Part shown: positions 26,238 through 34,666 of the stretch, piece by piece
Layout of the letters: each line of letters starts with the position of its first letter
Numbering within the stretch: the stretch's first letter is position 1
DNA from: Poritiphilus flavus
GTDB taxonomy: Bacteria; Bacteroidota; Bacteroidia; Flavobacteriales; Flavobacteriaceae
Length of the DNA: 64,000 nucleotides
Assembly: GCF_009901585.1 (NCBI RefSeq)
Contig: NZ_WXYO01000007.1
Coordinates: 248,001 to 312,000 of the forward strand
Direction: 5' to 3'
The notes under the pieces: model-generated
The model's input: only the letters and a program-made list of their open reading frames with translations
Database searches by the model: none
What the model was told of the DNA's origin: nothing
Position numbers and translations under genes: made by a program

Positions 26238-26265
26238 TATCTTTGTCTACGTAAATAAGGTGATT

Positions 26266-27501
26266 TTGGTTAAGTCAAGTAAGCTCAAAATTTTCAACGA
26301 TCCAATTTACGGATTTATTAGAATACCAGGCTCCCAAATTTTTCAACTTATAGAGCATTCCTATGTTCAAAGGCTGCGAAGAATTTCTCAGATGGGCCTT
26401 TCTTATTTGGTTTATCCGGGAGCCCATCATACCCGATTTCACCACGCCCTGGGCAGTATGCACCTAATGGAACTAGCGATTGGGGTGCTGCGGGACAAAT
26501 CAATTCCCATATCAGAGGAAGAGGCCAACGGACTATTAAGCGCTATACTTTTGCACGATGTTGGCCATGGACCCTTTTCCCATGCCATGGAACACAGTAT
26601 TGTTGACGGGATAGACCATGAAGATATCTCACTTCAATTTATGGAGGCTCTTGAAGAGGAGACGGATCTGGACCTGCGCCTCGCCATGCAGATCTTCAAT
26701 GGTACCTACCCAAGGAAATTTATGAATCAATTGGTTTCCAGTCAGCTGGATATGGATCGTCTGGATTATCTGAAACGCGATAGTTTTTATACCGGCGTGG
26801 CTGAGGGTAACATTAATGCCGAGCGCCTGATCACCATGCTCAATGTGGTAAACGATGAACTGGTCGTTGAAGAAAAAGGCATTTATTCCGTGGAAAAATT
26901 CCTTATGGCCAGGCGTTTCATGTATTGGCAGGTGTACCTTCACAAAACCGGCATTGTCGCGGAGCAATTGCTGATCAAGATCCTGCAACGTGCCAAAGAG
27001 CTTTCAGCAGACGGCGAACAATTACCGGCAAGCAGTACCCTTTCATATTTTCTGAACAACCGTATTGACAGGGACAGGTTTGACAAGAACATACTGCATC
27101 GTTTCGCTCAGTTGGACGATATAGATGTGCTTGGGGCCATCAAGGCATGGCAACAACATTCGGATTTCGTGCTTTCAAATCTTTGCACACGCATACTGAA
27201 CCGCCAATTGCTCAATATTAAGCTGCGGAACGAACCTATTTCAGAGAAGAAGATATCCAAACAATTTGATCGTTTCAAAAGTGAGAACAAGCTCAGCGAC
27301 GAGGAAACGGCCTACTTTGTATTCTCAGGACAAATAGAAAATAAGGCCTATAACCAACAGGTACAGAATATCAATATTCTAAGAAGCAACGGTAAACTTA
27401 CCGACGCCGCCCGCGCATCTGATCAGTTAAGTTTAAAAGCGCTTTCCAAAACGGTTACCAAGTACTATCTATGTTATCCAAAAAAACAAACTGAACAATA
27501 G
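26266..27501 (+). CDS. HD-domain phosphohydrolase (SAMHD/dGTPase-like)
   Basis: This is an HD-domain protein related to SAMHD1 and bacterial dNTP triphosphohydrolases. Motifs are HHTRFHHALGSMHLME (the first metal His), ILLHDVGHGPFSHAME (the central HD pair) and SQLDMDRLDYLKRDSFYTG (the fourth ligand). The predicted start is the TTG at 26266, giving VKSSKLKIFNDPIYGFIRIP with the normal N-terminus and 411 residues; a GTG at 26260 is an alternative. The longer in-frame extension overlaps the start of porX and should not be used. Substrate nucleotides in Bacteroidota are not established. A separate promoter for lpxD follows. Confidence 0.85.
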   Translation: MVKSSKLKIFNDPIYGFIRIPGSQIFQLIEHSYVQRLRRISQMGLSYLVYPGAHHTRFHHALGSMHLMELAIGVLRDKSIPISEEEANGLLSAILLHDVGHGPFSHAMEHSIVDGIDHEDISLQFMEALEEETDLDLRLAMQIFNGTYPRKFMNQLVSSQLDMDRLDYLKRDSFYTGVAEGNINAERLITMLNVVNDELVVEEKGIYSVEKFLMARRFMYWQVYLHKTGIVAEQLLIKILQRAKELSADGEQLPASSTLSYFLNNRIDRDRFDKNILHRFAQLDDIDVLGAIKAWQQHSDFVLSNLCTRILNRQLLNIKLRNEPISEKKISKQFDRFKSENKLSDEETAYFVFSGQIENKAYNQQVQNINILRSNGKLTDAARASDQLSLKALSKTVTKYYLCYPKKQTEQ

Positions 27502-27613
27502 GAATCGGACAGGGGTTTTGAAGCAGGAATTCTTATACGATCATTTGATGTCAGGGCTTTTTGTACTGAATTCTTCTCTAAATTTTACATGAATTCTATT
27601 ACACAATTTTTCT

Positions 27614-27621
27614 TACTTTTG
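27614..27621 (+). promoter_or_regulatory. Candidate -7 box for the lpxD operon
   Basis: TACTTTTG fits the Bacteroidota -7 consensus TAnnTTTG exactly and lies 36 bases before the TTG start codon of lpxD. A matching TTG at -33 is not evident, so only half of the promoter is supported. Confidence 0.45.
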
Positions 27622-27657
27622 TGTCCATCAATCGAGGAACGCACTAATTTTTAAGTA

Positions 27658-28695
27658 TTGGAATTTACAGCTAGTCAGATTGCCGGCATATTAGAGGGCG
27701 AAGTAGAAGGGAACCCAGAGATAGCTGTTCACAAATTGGCGAAGATCGAGGAAGGGGAAAAAGGCTCACTTACTTTTTTGGCCAATCCAAAGTACACTCC
27801 TTATATATATAGCACCGAGGCTTCAATAACAATAGTCAATAAGGATTTTGTTCCTGAACAGACCTTGTCTACGACCCTCATTAAGGTTGATGACGCTTAT
27901 AAATCATTCTCCAAACTCCTGGAATACTACAACCAGGTTAAAAACAATAAAACTGGTATAGAAGAACCGGTTTTTATGTCGGATTCGGCGATTCACGGAA
28001 GTGATTTCTATATGGGAGCCTTTTCCTATTTGGGCAACGATGTGACCATAGGTGATAATGTAAAGATCTATCCGAATGTATACGTTGGAGACAATGTAAT
28101 TATAGGGAATGATGTGGTGGTTTTTGCAGGCGCAAAGATCTATTCCGAATCGGTAATAGGGAATGGTTGTGTGATCCATAGCGGGGCAATAATCGGTGCA
28201 GACGGTTTTGGCTTCACCCCTAACAGTAATGGGGAATATACCAAAGTGCCTCAGACCGGAAACGTGATCCTTGAAGATCATGTGGATGTCGGGGCCGGGA
28301 CTACCATAGACCGTGCGACCTTGGGGTCTACCATATTGAGAAGAGGGGTAAAACTGGATAACCAGATACAGATAGCCCATAATGTGGAGATCGGGGAGCA
28401 TACGGCCATCGCCGCCCAAACTGGCATTGCCGGATCTACAAAGATCGGCAGGCACTGTATGATAGGCGGTCAGGTGGGAATTGTGGGACATATTACCATA
28501 GGAGACAGGGTAAAGATCCAGGCCCAGTCCGGTATTGGCAGAAATGTAAAGGACGATGAAGTACTACAAGGTTCTCCGGCCTTAAACTACGGAGACTACA
28601 ACAAATCCTATGTTCACTTCAAAAACTTACCAAAACTGGTGAACAGGGTAGAAGAGATCGAAAAACAGAGCAAAAGGGAGCAAAAAGCAACATGA
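27658..28695 (+). CDS. lpxD: UDP-3-O-acylglucosamine N-acyltransferase
   Basis: LpxD adds the N-linked 3-hydroxyacyl chain to UDP-3-O-acyl-glucosamine in lipid A synthesis. This 345-residue protein has an N-terminal uridine-binding domain and a left-handed beta-helix of hexapeptide repeats (YLGNDVTIGDNVKIYPN and so on). The catalytic His is in IQIAHNVEIGEHTAI. It begins with TTG (EFTASQIAGILEG). The stop overlaps the lpxC start by four bases (ATGA), so translation is coupled. It heads a conserved lipid A/EF-P/sucD block. Confidence 0.95.
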   Translation: MEFTASQIAGILEGEVEGNPEIAVHKLAKIEEGEKGSLTFLANPKYTPYIYSTEASITIVNKDFVPEQTLSTTLIKVDDAYKSFSKLLEYYNQVKNNKTGIEEPVFMSDSAIHGSDFYMGAFSYLGNDVTIGDNVKIYPNVYVGDNVIIGNDVVVFAGAKIYSESVIGNGCVIHSGAIIGADGFGFTPNSNGEYTKVPQTGNVILEDHVDVGAGTTIDRATLGSTILRRGVKLDNQIQIAHNVEIGEHTAIAAQTGIAGSTKIGRHCMIGGQVGIVGHITIGDRVKIQAQSGIGRNVKDDEVLQGSPALNYGDYNKSYVHFKNLPKLVNRVEEIEKQSKREQKAT

Positions 28696-30083
28696 AACAG
28701 CGGACCATAGCCAAAGAAGTTACACTTACAGGCGTAGGATTACATACGGGCGAAAAGGTAACTATGAAATTTGTGCCAGCGCCAGAAAATCACGGTTATG
28801 CCTTCAAAAGGGTAGACCTTGAAGGGGAACCCATCATTGAGGCCAACGCCAATTTCGTAATAAACACTCAGAGGGGAACGAATCTGGAAAAGCGCGGCGT
28901 GAAGATCCAGACATCGGAACACGTTCTGGCCGCCTTGGTCGGAATGGAGATCGATAATGTCATGATCGAACTGGATTCCCCGGAACCTCCAATCATGGAC
29001 GGTTCTTCCAAATACTTCGTTGAAGCACTGGAAAAAGCGGGGATCGTAGAACAGGGAGCGGAGCGTGAAGAGTATGTGGTAAAAGACGTGATCACCTATA
29101 AGGATGAAGCCAGTGGAAGCGATATTACGGTGATCCCTTCGGACGAATACCAGGTAACCACTATGGTGGATTTCGGGACTAAAGTACTGGGGACTCAAAA
29201 CGCCACCCTGGAACATATCTCGGATTTCAAGACGGAAATTGCCGAAGCCCGGACTTTTAGCTTTCTTCATGAGTTAGAAATGCTTTTGGAAAATGGCTTG
29301 ATCAAAGGAGGAGACCTGAACAACGCCATTGTTTATGTGGACAAAGAGATCTCTGAATCCACAATGAAAAAACTGGAAAAGGCATTTAAGAAAGAAAAGC
29401 TTTCTGTGAAGCCCAATGGAATACTGGACAACCTTACCCTGCACCAGCCAAATGAGGCGGCAAGGCATAAACTGCTTGACGTAATCGGCGACCTGGCCTT
29501 GGCTGGAACCCGAATTCGTGGCAAAGTAATCGCGAATAAACCCGGGCACTATGTAAACACCCAGTTTGCCAAAAAGCTGTCGAAGATCATCAAACTTGAA
29601 AAGCGGAACAAGGTTCCCAAGTACGATCTTGACAAGGAACCGCTTATGGATGTGACCAAGATCATGCAGATGCTGCCGCACAGGCCACCTTTCCTCCTGG
29701 TGGATAAGATCCTGGAGCTTTCAGATTCGCATGTGGTTGGTTTAAAGAACATTACCATGAACGAGCCTTTCTTTGTAGGGCATTTTCCCGGAGCGCCTGT
29801 TATGCCTGGTGTCTTACAGGTAGAGGCAATGGCCCAGACCGGAGGTATCCTGGTTCTAAGCACGGTTCCTGATCCGGAGAACTATCTGACCTTTTTTATG
29901 AAGATAGACAATGTAAAGTTCAAACAGCAGGTTGGGCCCGGTGATACCCTGATATTCAAATGCGACCTTATCTCACCTATACGCAGGGGGATCTGTCATA
30001 TGCAGGCATATGCCTACGCAAACGGCAAACTGGCCTCAGAGGCGGAATTGATGGCGCAGATCGTAAAAACAAAAGGAAATTAG
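28692..30083 (+). CDS. lpxC/fabZ: LpxC-FabZ fusion: deacetylase and 3-hydroxyacyl-ACP dehydratase
   Basis: This 463-residue protein joins two enzymes. LpxC (1-~310) removes the acetyl group from UDP-3-O-acyl-GlcNAc, the committed step of lipid A synthesis; the zinc ligands are in TSEHVLAALVG and ARHKLLDVIGDLALAG. FabZ (~315-463) dehydrates 3-hydroxyacyl-ACP; its His is in FVGHFPGAPVMPGV and its Glu in QVEAMAQTGG. This fusion is characteristic of Bacteroidota. It lets one protein draw on 3-hydroxyacyl-ACP for both lipid A and fatty acids. Start and stop are translationally coupled with lpxD and almost abut lpxA. Confidence 0.95.
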   Translation: MKQRTIAKEVTLTGVGLHTGEKVTMKFVPAPENHGYAFKRVDLEGEPIIEANANFVINTQRGTNLEKRGVKIQTSEHVLAALVGMEIDNVMIELDSPEPPIMDGSSKYFVEALEKAGIVEQGAEREEYVVKDVITYKDEASGSDITVIPSDEYQVTTMVDFGTKVLGTQNATLEHISDFKTEIAEARTFSFLHELEMLLENGLIKGGDLNNAIVYVDKEISESTMKKLEKAFKKEKLSVKPNGILDNLTLHQPNEAARHKLLDVIGDLALAGTRIRGKVIANKPGHYVNTQFAKKLSKIIKLEKRNKVPKYDLDKEPLMDVTKIMQMLPHRPPFLLVDKILELSDSHVVGLKNITMNEPFFVGHFPGAPVMPGVLQVEAMAQTGGILVLSTVPDPENYLTFFMKIDNVKFKQQVGPGDTLIFKCDLISPIRRGICHMQAYAYANGKLASEAELMAQIVKTKGN

Positions 30084-30084
30084 T

Positions 30085-30870
30085 ATGAATCAGCCTCTGG
30101 CTTACGTCCATCCCGGAGCAAAGATCGCCAAGAACGTTGTAATCGAGCCTTTCTCAACCATTCACAATAATGTACGTATAGGGGAAGGCACCTGGATAGG
30201 ATCCAACGTGACCATCATGGAGGGCGCGCGTATTGGAAAAAACTGCAATATATTTCCCGGAGCCGTAATCTCTGCTCCGCCGCAGGACCTGAAATACAAA
30301 GGTGAGGAGACCGTCGTAGAGATCGGGAATAACACTACCATTCGCGAGTGTGCAACCATCCACAAGGGTACTTCCGACCGCATGAAAACGGTAATTGGTA
30401 AGAACTGCCTCATCATGGCTTACTGTCATGTGGCTCACGATTGCATAGTAGGCAATAATTGTATCTTTTCAAACAATTCAACCCTGGCCGGCCATGTGAC
30501 CATAGGGGATTTTGTGATTCTGGCCGGAATGGTCGCCGTACACCAATTTGTGGCCATCGGAAATCACGCTTTCGTCACTGGGGGTTCCCTGGTACGTAAA
30601 GATGTGCCTCCCTACGTGAAAGGAGCCAGAGAACCGCTGTCTTACGTCGGGATAAACTCCGTAGGTCTCCGCAGACGTGGTTTTGATTCAGATAAGATCA
30701 GAGAGATACAGAATATATATCGTATCCTTTACCAAAAAAGTTATAACAATACCCAGGCGGCCCAGATCATCGAAGCAGAGATGGAAGCCACTCCGGAGCG
30801 TGATGAGATCCTTCAGTTTATCAAGGATTCACAAAGGGGGATCATGAAAGGGTATTTCAGCACCAATTGA
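30085..30870 (+). CDS. lpxA: UDP-N-acetylglucosamine O-acyltransferase
   Basis: This 261-residue protein is the first enzyme of lipid A synthesis, acylating UDP-GlcNAc at O-3. The hexapeptide beta-helix is obvious (YVHPGAKIAKNVVIEPFSTI, VRIGEGTWIGSNVTI). The catalytic His lies in MAYCHVAHDCIVGNNC and the conserved GMVAVHQFVAIGNHAFVTGG follows. The C-terminal helices end in a normal place. It starts one base after the fusion gene's stop codon and is followed by efp after three bases, so the operon is tight. Confidence 0.95.
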   Translation: MNQPLAYVHPGAKIAKNVVIEPFSTIHNNVRIGEGTWIGSNVTIMEGARIGKNCNIFPGAVISAPPQDLKYKGEETVVEIGNNTTIRECATIHKGTSDRMKTVIGKNCLIMAYCHVAHDCIVGNNCIFSNNSTLAGHVTIGDFVILAGMVAVHQFVAIGNHAFVTGGSLVRKDVPPYVKGAREPLSYVGINSVGLRRRGFDSDKIREIQNIYRILYQKSYNNTQAAQIIEAEMEATPERDEILQFIKDSQRGIMKGYFSTN

Positions 30871-30873
30871 TTT

Positions 30874-31440
30874 ATGGCAAATACTTCAGACATCAGAAAA
30901 GGCTTGTGTATCAAACACAACAATGACATTTATAAGATAGTAGAGTTCCTGCATGTGAAACCGGGAAAAGGTCCTGCATTTGTGCGAACTAAATTAAAAA
31001 GTCTTACTAGCGGTAAGGTACTGGATAATACCTTTTCTGCCGGGCATAAAATTGACGATGTCCGCGTAGAAACCCGTTCCTACCAGTTTTTGTATTCGGA
31101 AGGACAAACCTACCACTTTATGAATACGGACGATTACAACCAGATCTCCCTTCAGGAAAGTGCCCTGGACGCCCCGGGACTTTTGAAAGAGGGAGAGGTA
31201 GTTACCATCATATTCAACACGGAAGATAGTTTGCCACTTTCTGTGGATATGCCAGCCAGTGTGGTCCTGGAGGTAACGCATACAGAACCCGGAGTTAAAG
31301 GAAACACGGCAACCAACGCTACCAAACCGGCGACGGTAGAAACAGGGGCCAAGGTCAATGTACCGCTTTTTATCAATGAAGGGGATAAGATCAAAATAGA
31401 TACGGAAAAAGGCTCGTATATGGAACGGGCGAAAGAATAA
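30874..31440 (+). CDS. efp: Elongation factor P
   Basis: This 188-residue protein has the three beta-barrel domains of EF-P. It binds ribosomes stalled at polyproline stretches and assists peptide bond formation. The tip loop is VKPGKGPAFVRTKLK, with the Lys usually modified in species that have EpmA; whether it is modified here cannot be seen. The motif MNTDDYNQISL and the C-terminal IKIDTEKGSYMERAKE are typical. It is part of the lipid A operon, an order common in flavobacteria. Confidence 0.95.
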   Translation: MANTSDIRKGLCIKHNNDIYKIVEFLHVKPGKGPAFVRTKLKSLTSGKVLDNTFSAGHKIDDVRVETRSYQFLYSEGQTYHFMNTDDYNQISLQESALDAPGLLKEGEVVTIIFNTEDSLPLSVDMPASVVLEVTHTEPGVKGNTATNATKPATVETGAKVNVPLFINEGDKIKIDTEKGSYMERAKE

Positions 31441-31467
31441 TAACCTTTATAACAGCACGAAAAGCCA

Positions 31468-32403
31468 ATGAAATTCCCCAGACCGCAAACACTTCAGGAA
31501 ATTGCCGGTATTATTAATTGTACGTATGTAGGCGAAGCGGATTTTGAAGTATTGGGGATGAACGAGATACATGTTGTAACTCCGGGAGACATTGTCTTTG
31601 TGGATCATCCCAAATATTACGACAAGGCCCTAAATTCTGCAGCTACCATTATTCTGATCAATAAAGAGGTGAGCTGTCCGGATGGAAAGGCGCTTTTGGT
31701 TTCCGATGACCCGTTTAGGGATTTTAACCTGCTCACAAATCACTTCAGGCCATTTCAGCCTTCGTCTGCTTCGATTTCGGAATCTGCTGAGATCGGAGAA
31801 GGAACTATCATTCAGCCCAATGCGTTTATTGGTAATAATGTGGTGATTGGCAAGAACTGCCAGATCCATCCCAATGTTGTCATTTACGATAATGCCGTAA
31901 TAGGTAACAATGTGATTATTCACGCCGGAGCTGTACTTGGAGCTGATGCTTTTTACTTCCAGAAACGGGCCCACGGTTTTGATAAGCTGTTGTCCGGAGG
32001 CAGGGTTGTTGTTGAGGATGATGTGGAAATTGGTGCCCTTTGCAGTATAGATAAGGGAGTTACCGGAGATACCAGTATAGGACGAGGGAGTAAATTGGAT
32101 GATCAGGTACAGGTAGGTCATGATACCGCAATAGGGGAGCGATGCCTTATCGCGGCTCAGACCGGGATCGCCGGTTGTGTGGTGATCGAAGACGATGTGA
32201 CCATTTGGGGGCAGGTAGGCATCATCAGCGCGATTACGATCGGCAAAAATGCGGTTATTCTGGCGCAAAGCGGAATTTCCAAATCCCTTGAAGGCGGGAA
32301 AACTTATTTAGGCAGTCCTGCGGAGGAAGCCCGTGAAAAATTTAAACAAATGGCTAACGTAAAACGGATACCAGATATCCTGAACCAAATACAGAAACAA
32401 TAG
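31468..32403 (+). CDS. Second LpxD-type acyltransferase
   Basis: This 311-residue protein is a second, shorter LpxD homologue. Its beta-helix has AEIGEGTIIQPNAFIGNNVV and the catalytic His appears in QVQVGHDTAIGERCLIAAQ. The N-terminal uridine domain (TLQEIAGIINCTYVG) is kept. The first LpxD, 1.0 kb upstream of lpxA, has a more typical N-terminus. The two may have different acyl-chain or sugar preferences, or this one may acylate another UDP-sugar. It is in the same operon, 27 bases after efp. Confidence 0.85.
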   Translation: MKFPRPQTLQEIAGIINCTYVGEADFEVLGMNEIHVVTPGDIVFVDHPKYYDKALNSAATIILINKEVSCPDGKALLVSDDPFRDFNLLTNHFRPFQPSSASISESAEIGEGTIIQPNAFIGNNVVIGKNCQIHPNVVIYDNAVIGNNVIIHAGAVLGADAFYFQKRAHGFDKLLSGGRVVVEDDVEIGALCSIDKGVTGDTSIGRGSKLDDQVQVGHDTAIGERCLIAAQTGIAGCVVIEDDVTIWGQVGIISAITIGKNAVILAQSGISKSLEGGKTYLGSPAEEAREKFKQMANVKRIPDILNQIQKQ

Positions 32404-32474
32404 CGACAAGAATGCTTTTCTAATCCTAGTTAAACGCATATTTTTGTCACGCTTAATTCATAAACCAATCAAGA

Positions 32475-33347
32475 ATGAGTGTTTTAGTCAATAAGAACTC
32501 TAAGATAATTGTCCAGGGTTTTACCGGTAGCGAAGGAACTTTCCACGCCGAGCAGATGATCGAATACGGGACCAATATTGTCGGGGGGGTTACCCCGGGT
32601 AAAGGCGGTCAGGAACATCTGGGAAAACCTGTATTTAACACCGTGGAAGAAGCTGTACAGGAAGTGGGAGCGGATACCACCATTATTTTCGTTCCGCCGG
32701 CATTCGCGGCTGATGCCATTATGGAGGCTGCAAGTGCAGGGATCAAAGTGATCATTACGATTACAGAAGGAATTCCTGTGGCTGATATGGTAAAAGCCTA
32801 CAACTATATTCAAAACAAGGATTGTCGTTTGGTCGGGCCGAATTGTCCGGGTGTCATCACCCCGGATGAAGCCAAAGTTGGCATCATGCCTGGTTTTGTA
32901 TTCAAAAAAGGCAATGTTGGCGTGGTATCAAAATCCGGAACATTGACCTACGAGGCCGCGGATCAGGTGGTACGCCAGGGACTTGGGATCACAACCGCCA
33001 TTGGAATTGGGGGAGACCCAATTATTGGCACTACAACCAAAGAGGCTGTGGAATTGCTTATAAATGATCCGGAAACTTCCTGTGTAGTAATGATTGGAGA
33101 GATCGGTGGTCAGTTGGAAGCCGATGCTGCAAAATGGTACAAGGAAAGCGGCAGCAAAAAGCCCATTGTCGGCTTTATTGCCGGTGAGACTGCTCCTGCA
33201 GGAAGGACCATGGGGCACGCGGGTGCCATAGTAGGGGGAAGCGACGATACTGCTCAGGCTAAAAAACGTATTATGCGCGAATGTGGTATCCATGTAGTGG
33301 ACTCGCCCGCGGAGATCGGTAAAAAAGTAAAAGAAGTGGTCGGCTAA
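32475..33347 (+). CDS. sucD: Succinyl-CoA synthetase alpha subunit
   Basis: This 290-residue subunit binds CoA and carries the phosphohistidine of the TCA cycle enzyme that makes succinate and ATP/GTP from succinyl-CoA. The active His is in [10 protein letters not shown], and the CoA-binding region [20 protein letters not shown] is typical. The partner sucC is not in the window. Its stop codon is followed closely by a strong terminator, so it ends the operon or a separate transcript. Confidence 0.95.
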   Translation: MSVLVNKNSKIIVQGFTGSEGTFHAEQMIEYGTNIVGGVTPGKGGQEHLGKPVFNTVEEAVQEVGADTTIIFVPPAFAADAIMEAASAGIKVIITITEGIPVADMVKAYNYIQNKDCRLVGPNCPGVITPDEAKVGIMPGFVFKKGNVGVVSKSGTLTYEAADQVVRQGLGITTAIGIGGDPIIGTTTKEAVELLINDPETSCVVMIGEIGGQLEADAAKWYKESGSKKPIVGFIAGETAPAGRTMGHAGAIVGGSDDTAQAKKRIMRECGIHVVDSPAEIGKKVKEVVG

Positions 33348-33367
33348 ACAATAGTTAATTCTATGAT

Positions 33368-33392
33368 AAAATCCCGCTCAACCCGGGATTTT
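33368..33392 (+). terminator. Rho-independent terminator after sucD
   Basis: Arms AAAATCCCG (33368-33376) and CGGGATTTT (33384-33392) enclose a 7-base loop and are followed by a T-run to 33396. Confidence 0.92.
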
Positions 33393-33418
33393 TTTTCGCC
33401 TTTATCTGAAACAACACT

Positions 33419-33426
33419 TATATTTG
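33419..33426 (+). promoter_or_regulatory. Candidate -7 box for fabG
   Basis: TATATTTG is an exact TAnnTTTG match, 39 bases before the fabG ATG and just after the sucD terminator. No TTG stands at the normal -33 distance, so confidence is moderate. Confidence 0.45.
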
Positions 33427-33465
33427 GATTACCGCCAAATAATAAAAACCAATAAAAACATAGGA

Positions 33466-34212
33466 ATGAAGCTTTTAGAAGGAAAAAATGTAATCATAAC
33501 CGGAGCTAGCCGGGGTATTGGAAAGGGCATCGCGGAGATCTTTGCTGATCAAGGAGCTAATGTTGCCTTTACCTACAGTTCAAGCGAAGGTCCGGCCCTG
33601 GAACTTGAAAAAGAGCTAACGTCAAAAGGGGTCAAGGCAAAAGCCTATAAAAGCAATGCGGCCAGCTTCGAAGAAGCAGAGGCACTGATCGCTCAGGTAC
33701 TGGAAGAATTCGAAGGGATTGATGTTCTCATAAACAATGCGGGAATCACTAAAGATAATCTATTGATGAGAATGTCTGAATCTGATTTTGACGCGGTTAT
33801 AGAAATTAATCTAAAGTCTATATTCAATATGACCAAAGCGGTTCAGCGAACGATGCTGAAGCAGCGAAAAGGGTCCATAATCAATATGAGCAGTGTGGTT
33901 GGGGTTAAGGGCAATGCCGGACAGGCCAATTATGCCGCGTCCAAAGCCGGAATGATAGGCTTTACAAAATCTGTGGCCCTGGAACTCGGTTCAAGAAATA
34001 TACGTTGTAACGCCATAGCTCCTGGTTTTATTGAAACTGAAATGACCGCGCAACTGGACGAAAAGGTCGTTCAGGGATGGAGAGATGCAATTCCTCTAAA
34101 GCGTGGAGGGACTCCTGAAGACGTGGCCAACGCATGTCTTTTCCTTGCATCTGACCTGTCCGCATACGTTACTGGTCAGGTTCTGAATGTTGATGGAGGA
34201 ATGCTAACCTAA
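33466..34212 (+). CDS. fabG: 3-oxoacyl-ACP reductase
   Basis: FabG reduces 3-oxoacyl-ACP with NADPH in fatty acid elongation. The ATG at 33466 (MKLLEGKNVIITGASRGIG) gives 248 residues, the family norm; the 42-base extension from a TTG upstream overlaps the promoter. The glycine-rich motif TGASRGIGKG, the catalytic Ser in INMSSVVGVKG, the YAASK Tyr/Lys pair and NNAG are all present. It is followed by the YbjQ gene after ten bases and may form an operon through the VWA gene. Confidence 0.93.
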   Translation: MKLLEGKNVIITGASRGIGKGIAEIFADQGANVAFTYSSSEGPALELEKELTSKGVKAKAYKSNAASFEEAEALIAQVLEEFEGIDVLINNAGITKDNLLMRMSESDFDAVIEINLKSIFNMTKAVQRTMLKQRKGSIINMSSVVGVKGNAGQANYAASKAGMIGFTKSVALELGSRNIRCNAIAPGFIETEMTAQLDEKVVQGWRDAIPLKRGGTPEDVANACLFLASDLSAYVTGQVLNVDGGMLT

Positions 34213-34222
34213 TACTGTCACT

Positions 34223-34537
34223 ATGTTATTTGTAACCACCGAAGATATCCCTGGTAAAGAGATCACAGCGACTCTTGGAACCGTAAGAGGAAGTACGGTA
34301 AGAGCCAGAAATATAGGGCGGGATATGTTTGCGGGCCTGAAAAACCTGGTTGGAGGTGAAATATCAGAGTATACCCAATTATTGGCGGATGCCAGGGAAC
34401 AGGCGATCAATCGCATGTTGGCAGATGCCCAACGCCTCGGCGCGGATGCAGTGGTAAACGTGCGGTTCAACACTTCTCAGGTAATGCAGGGCGCAGCGGA
34501 AATGTTGGCCTATGGCACTGCGGTTAAGTTGAAATAG
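34223..34537 (+). CDS. YbjQ/UPF0145 family protein
   Basis: This 104-residue protein is the UPF0145/YbjQ type: VTTEDIPGKEITATLGTVRG is the conserved start, followed by GGEISEYTQLLADAREQAIN and RLGADAVVNVRFNTS. Structures of the family show a pentameric beta-alpha assembly, sometimes noted as heavy-metal-binding; the cellular role is not established. It lies between fabG and a small membrane peptide. Confidence 0.85.
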   Translation: MLFVTTEDIPGKEITATLGTVRGSTVRARNIGRDMFAGLKNLVGGEISEYTQLLADAREQAINRMLADAQRLGADAVVNVRFNTSQVMQGAAEMLAYGTAVKLK

Positions 34538-34540
34538 CAT

Positions 34541-34663
34541 TTGAAAACGGTATTCTTTTGCTGCCTTCTGATCCTGGCTGCGGTGATATTGCGGCTAATG
34601 TATGCTGTGGTCAGACGGATAATAGAAAAAATGAATGAAGATTTTGAGAAGCGAGATTATTAA
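34541..34663 (+). CDS. Small single-TM membrane protein
   Basis: A TTG at 34541, three bases after the YbjQ stop codon, opens a 40-codon frame ending in TAA at 34661-34663, three bases before the VWA gene. The peptide has one hydrophobic helix (VFFCCLLILAAVILRLMYAV) and a charged tail (RRIIEKMNEDFEKRDY). The tight fit between the neighbouring genes and the clear membrane topology support it as coding. I do not know a family. It might accompany the VWA membrane protein that follows. Confidence 0.55.
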   Translation: MKTVFFCCLLILAAVILRLMYAVVRRIIEKMNEDFEKRDY

Positions 34664-34666
34664 TTG

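Noticed and set aside
26161-26265. Longer N-terminus of the HD phosphohydrolase
   Set aside because: The extra residues overlap the porX start region on the other strand and do not belong to the family; the TTG at 26266 fits the normal start.
28740-29270. Long minus-strand frame opposite lpxC
   Set aside because: It is a shadow frame of the strongly conserved lpxC/fabZ gene.
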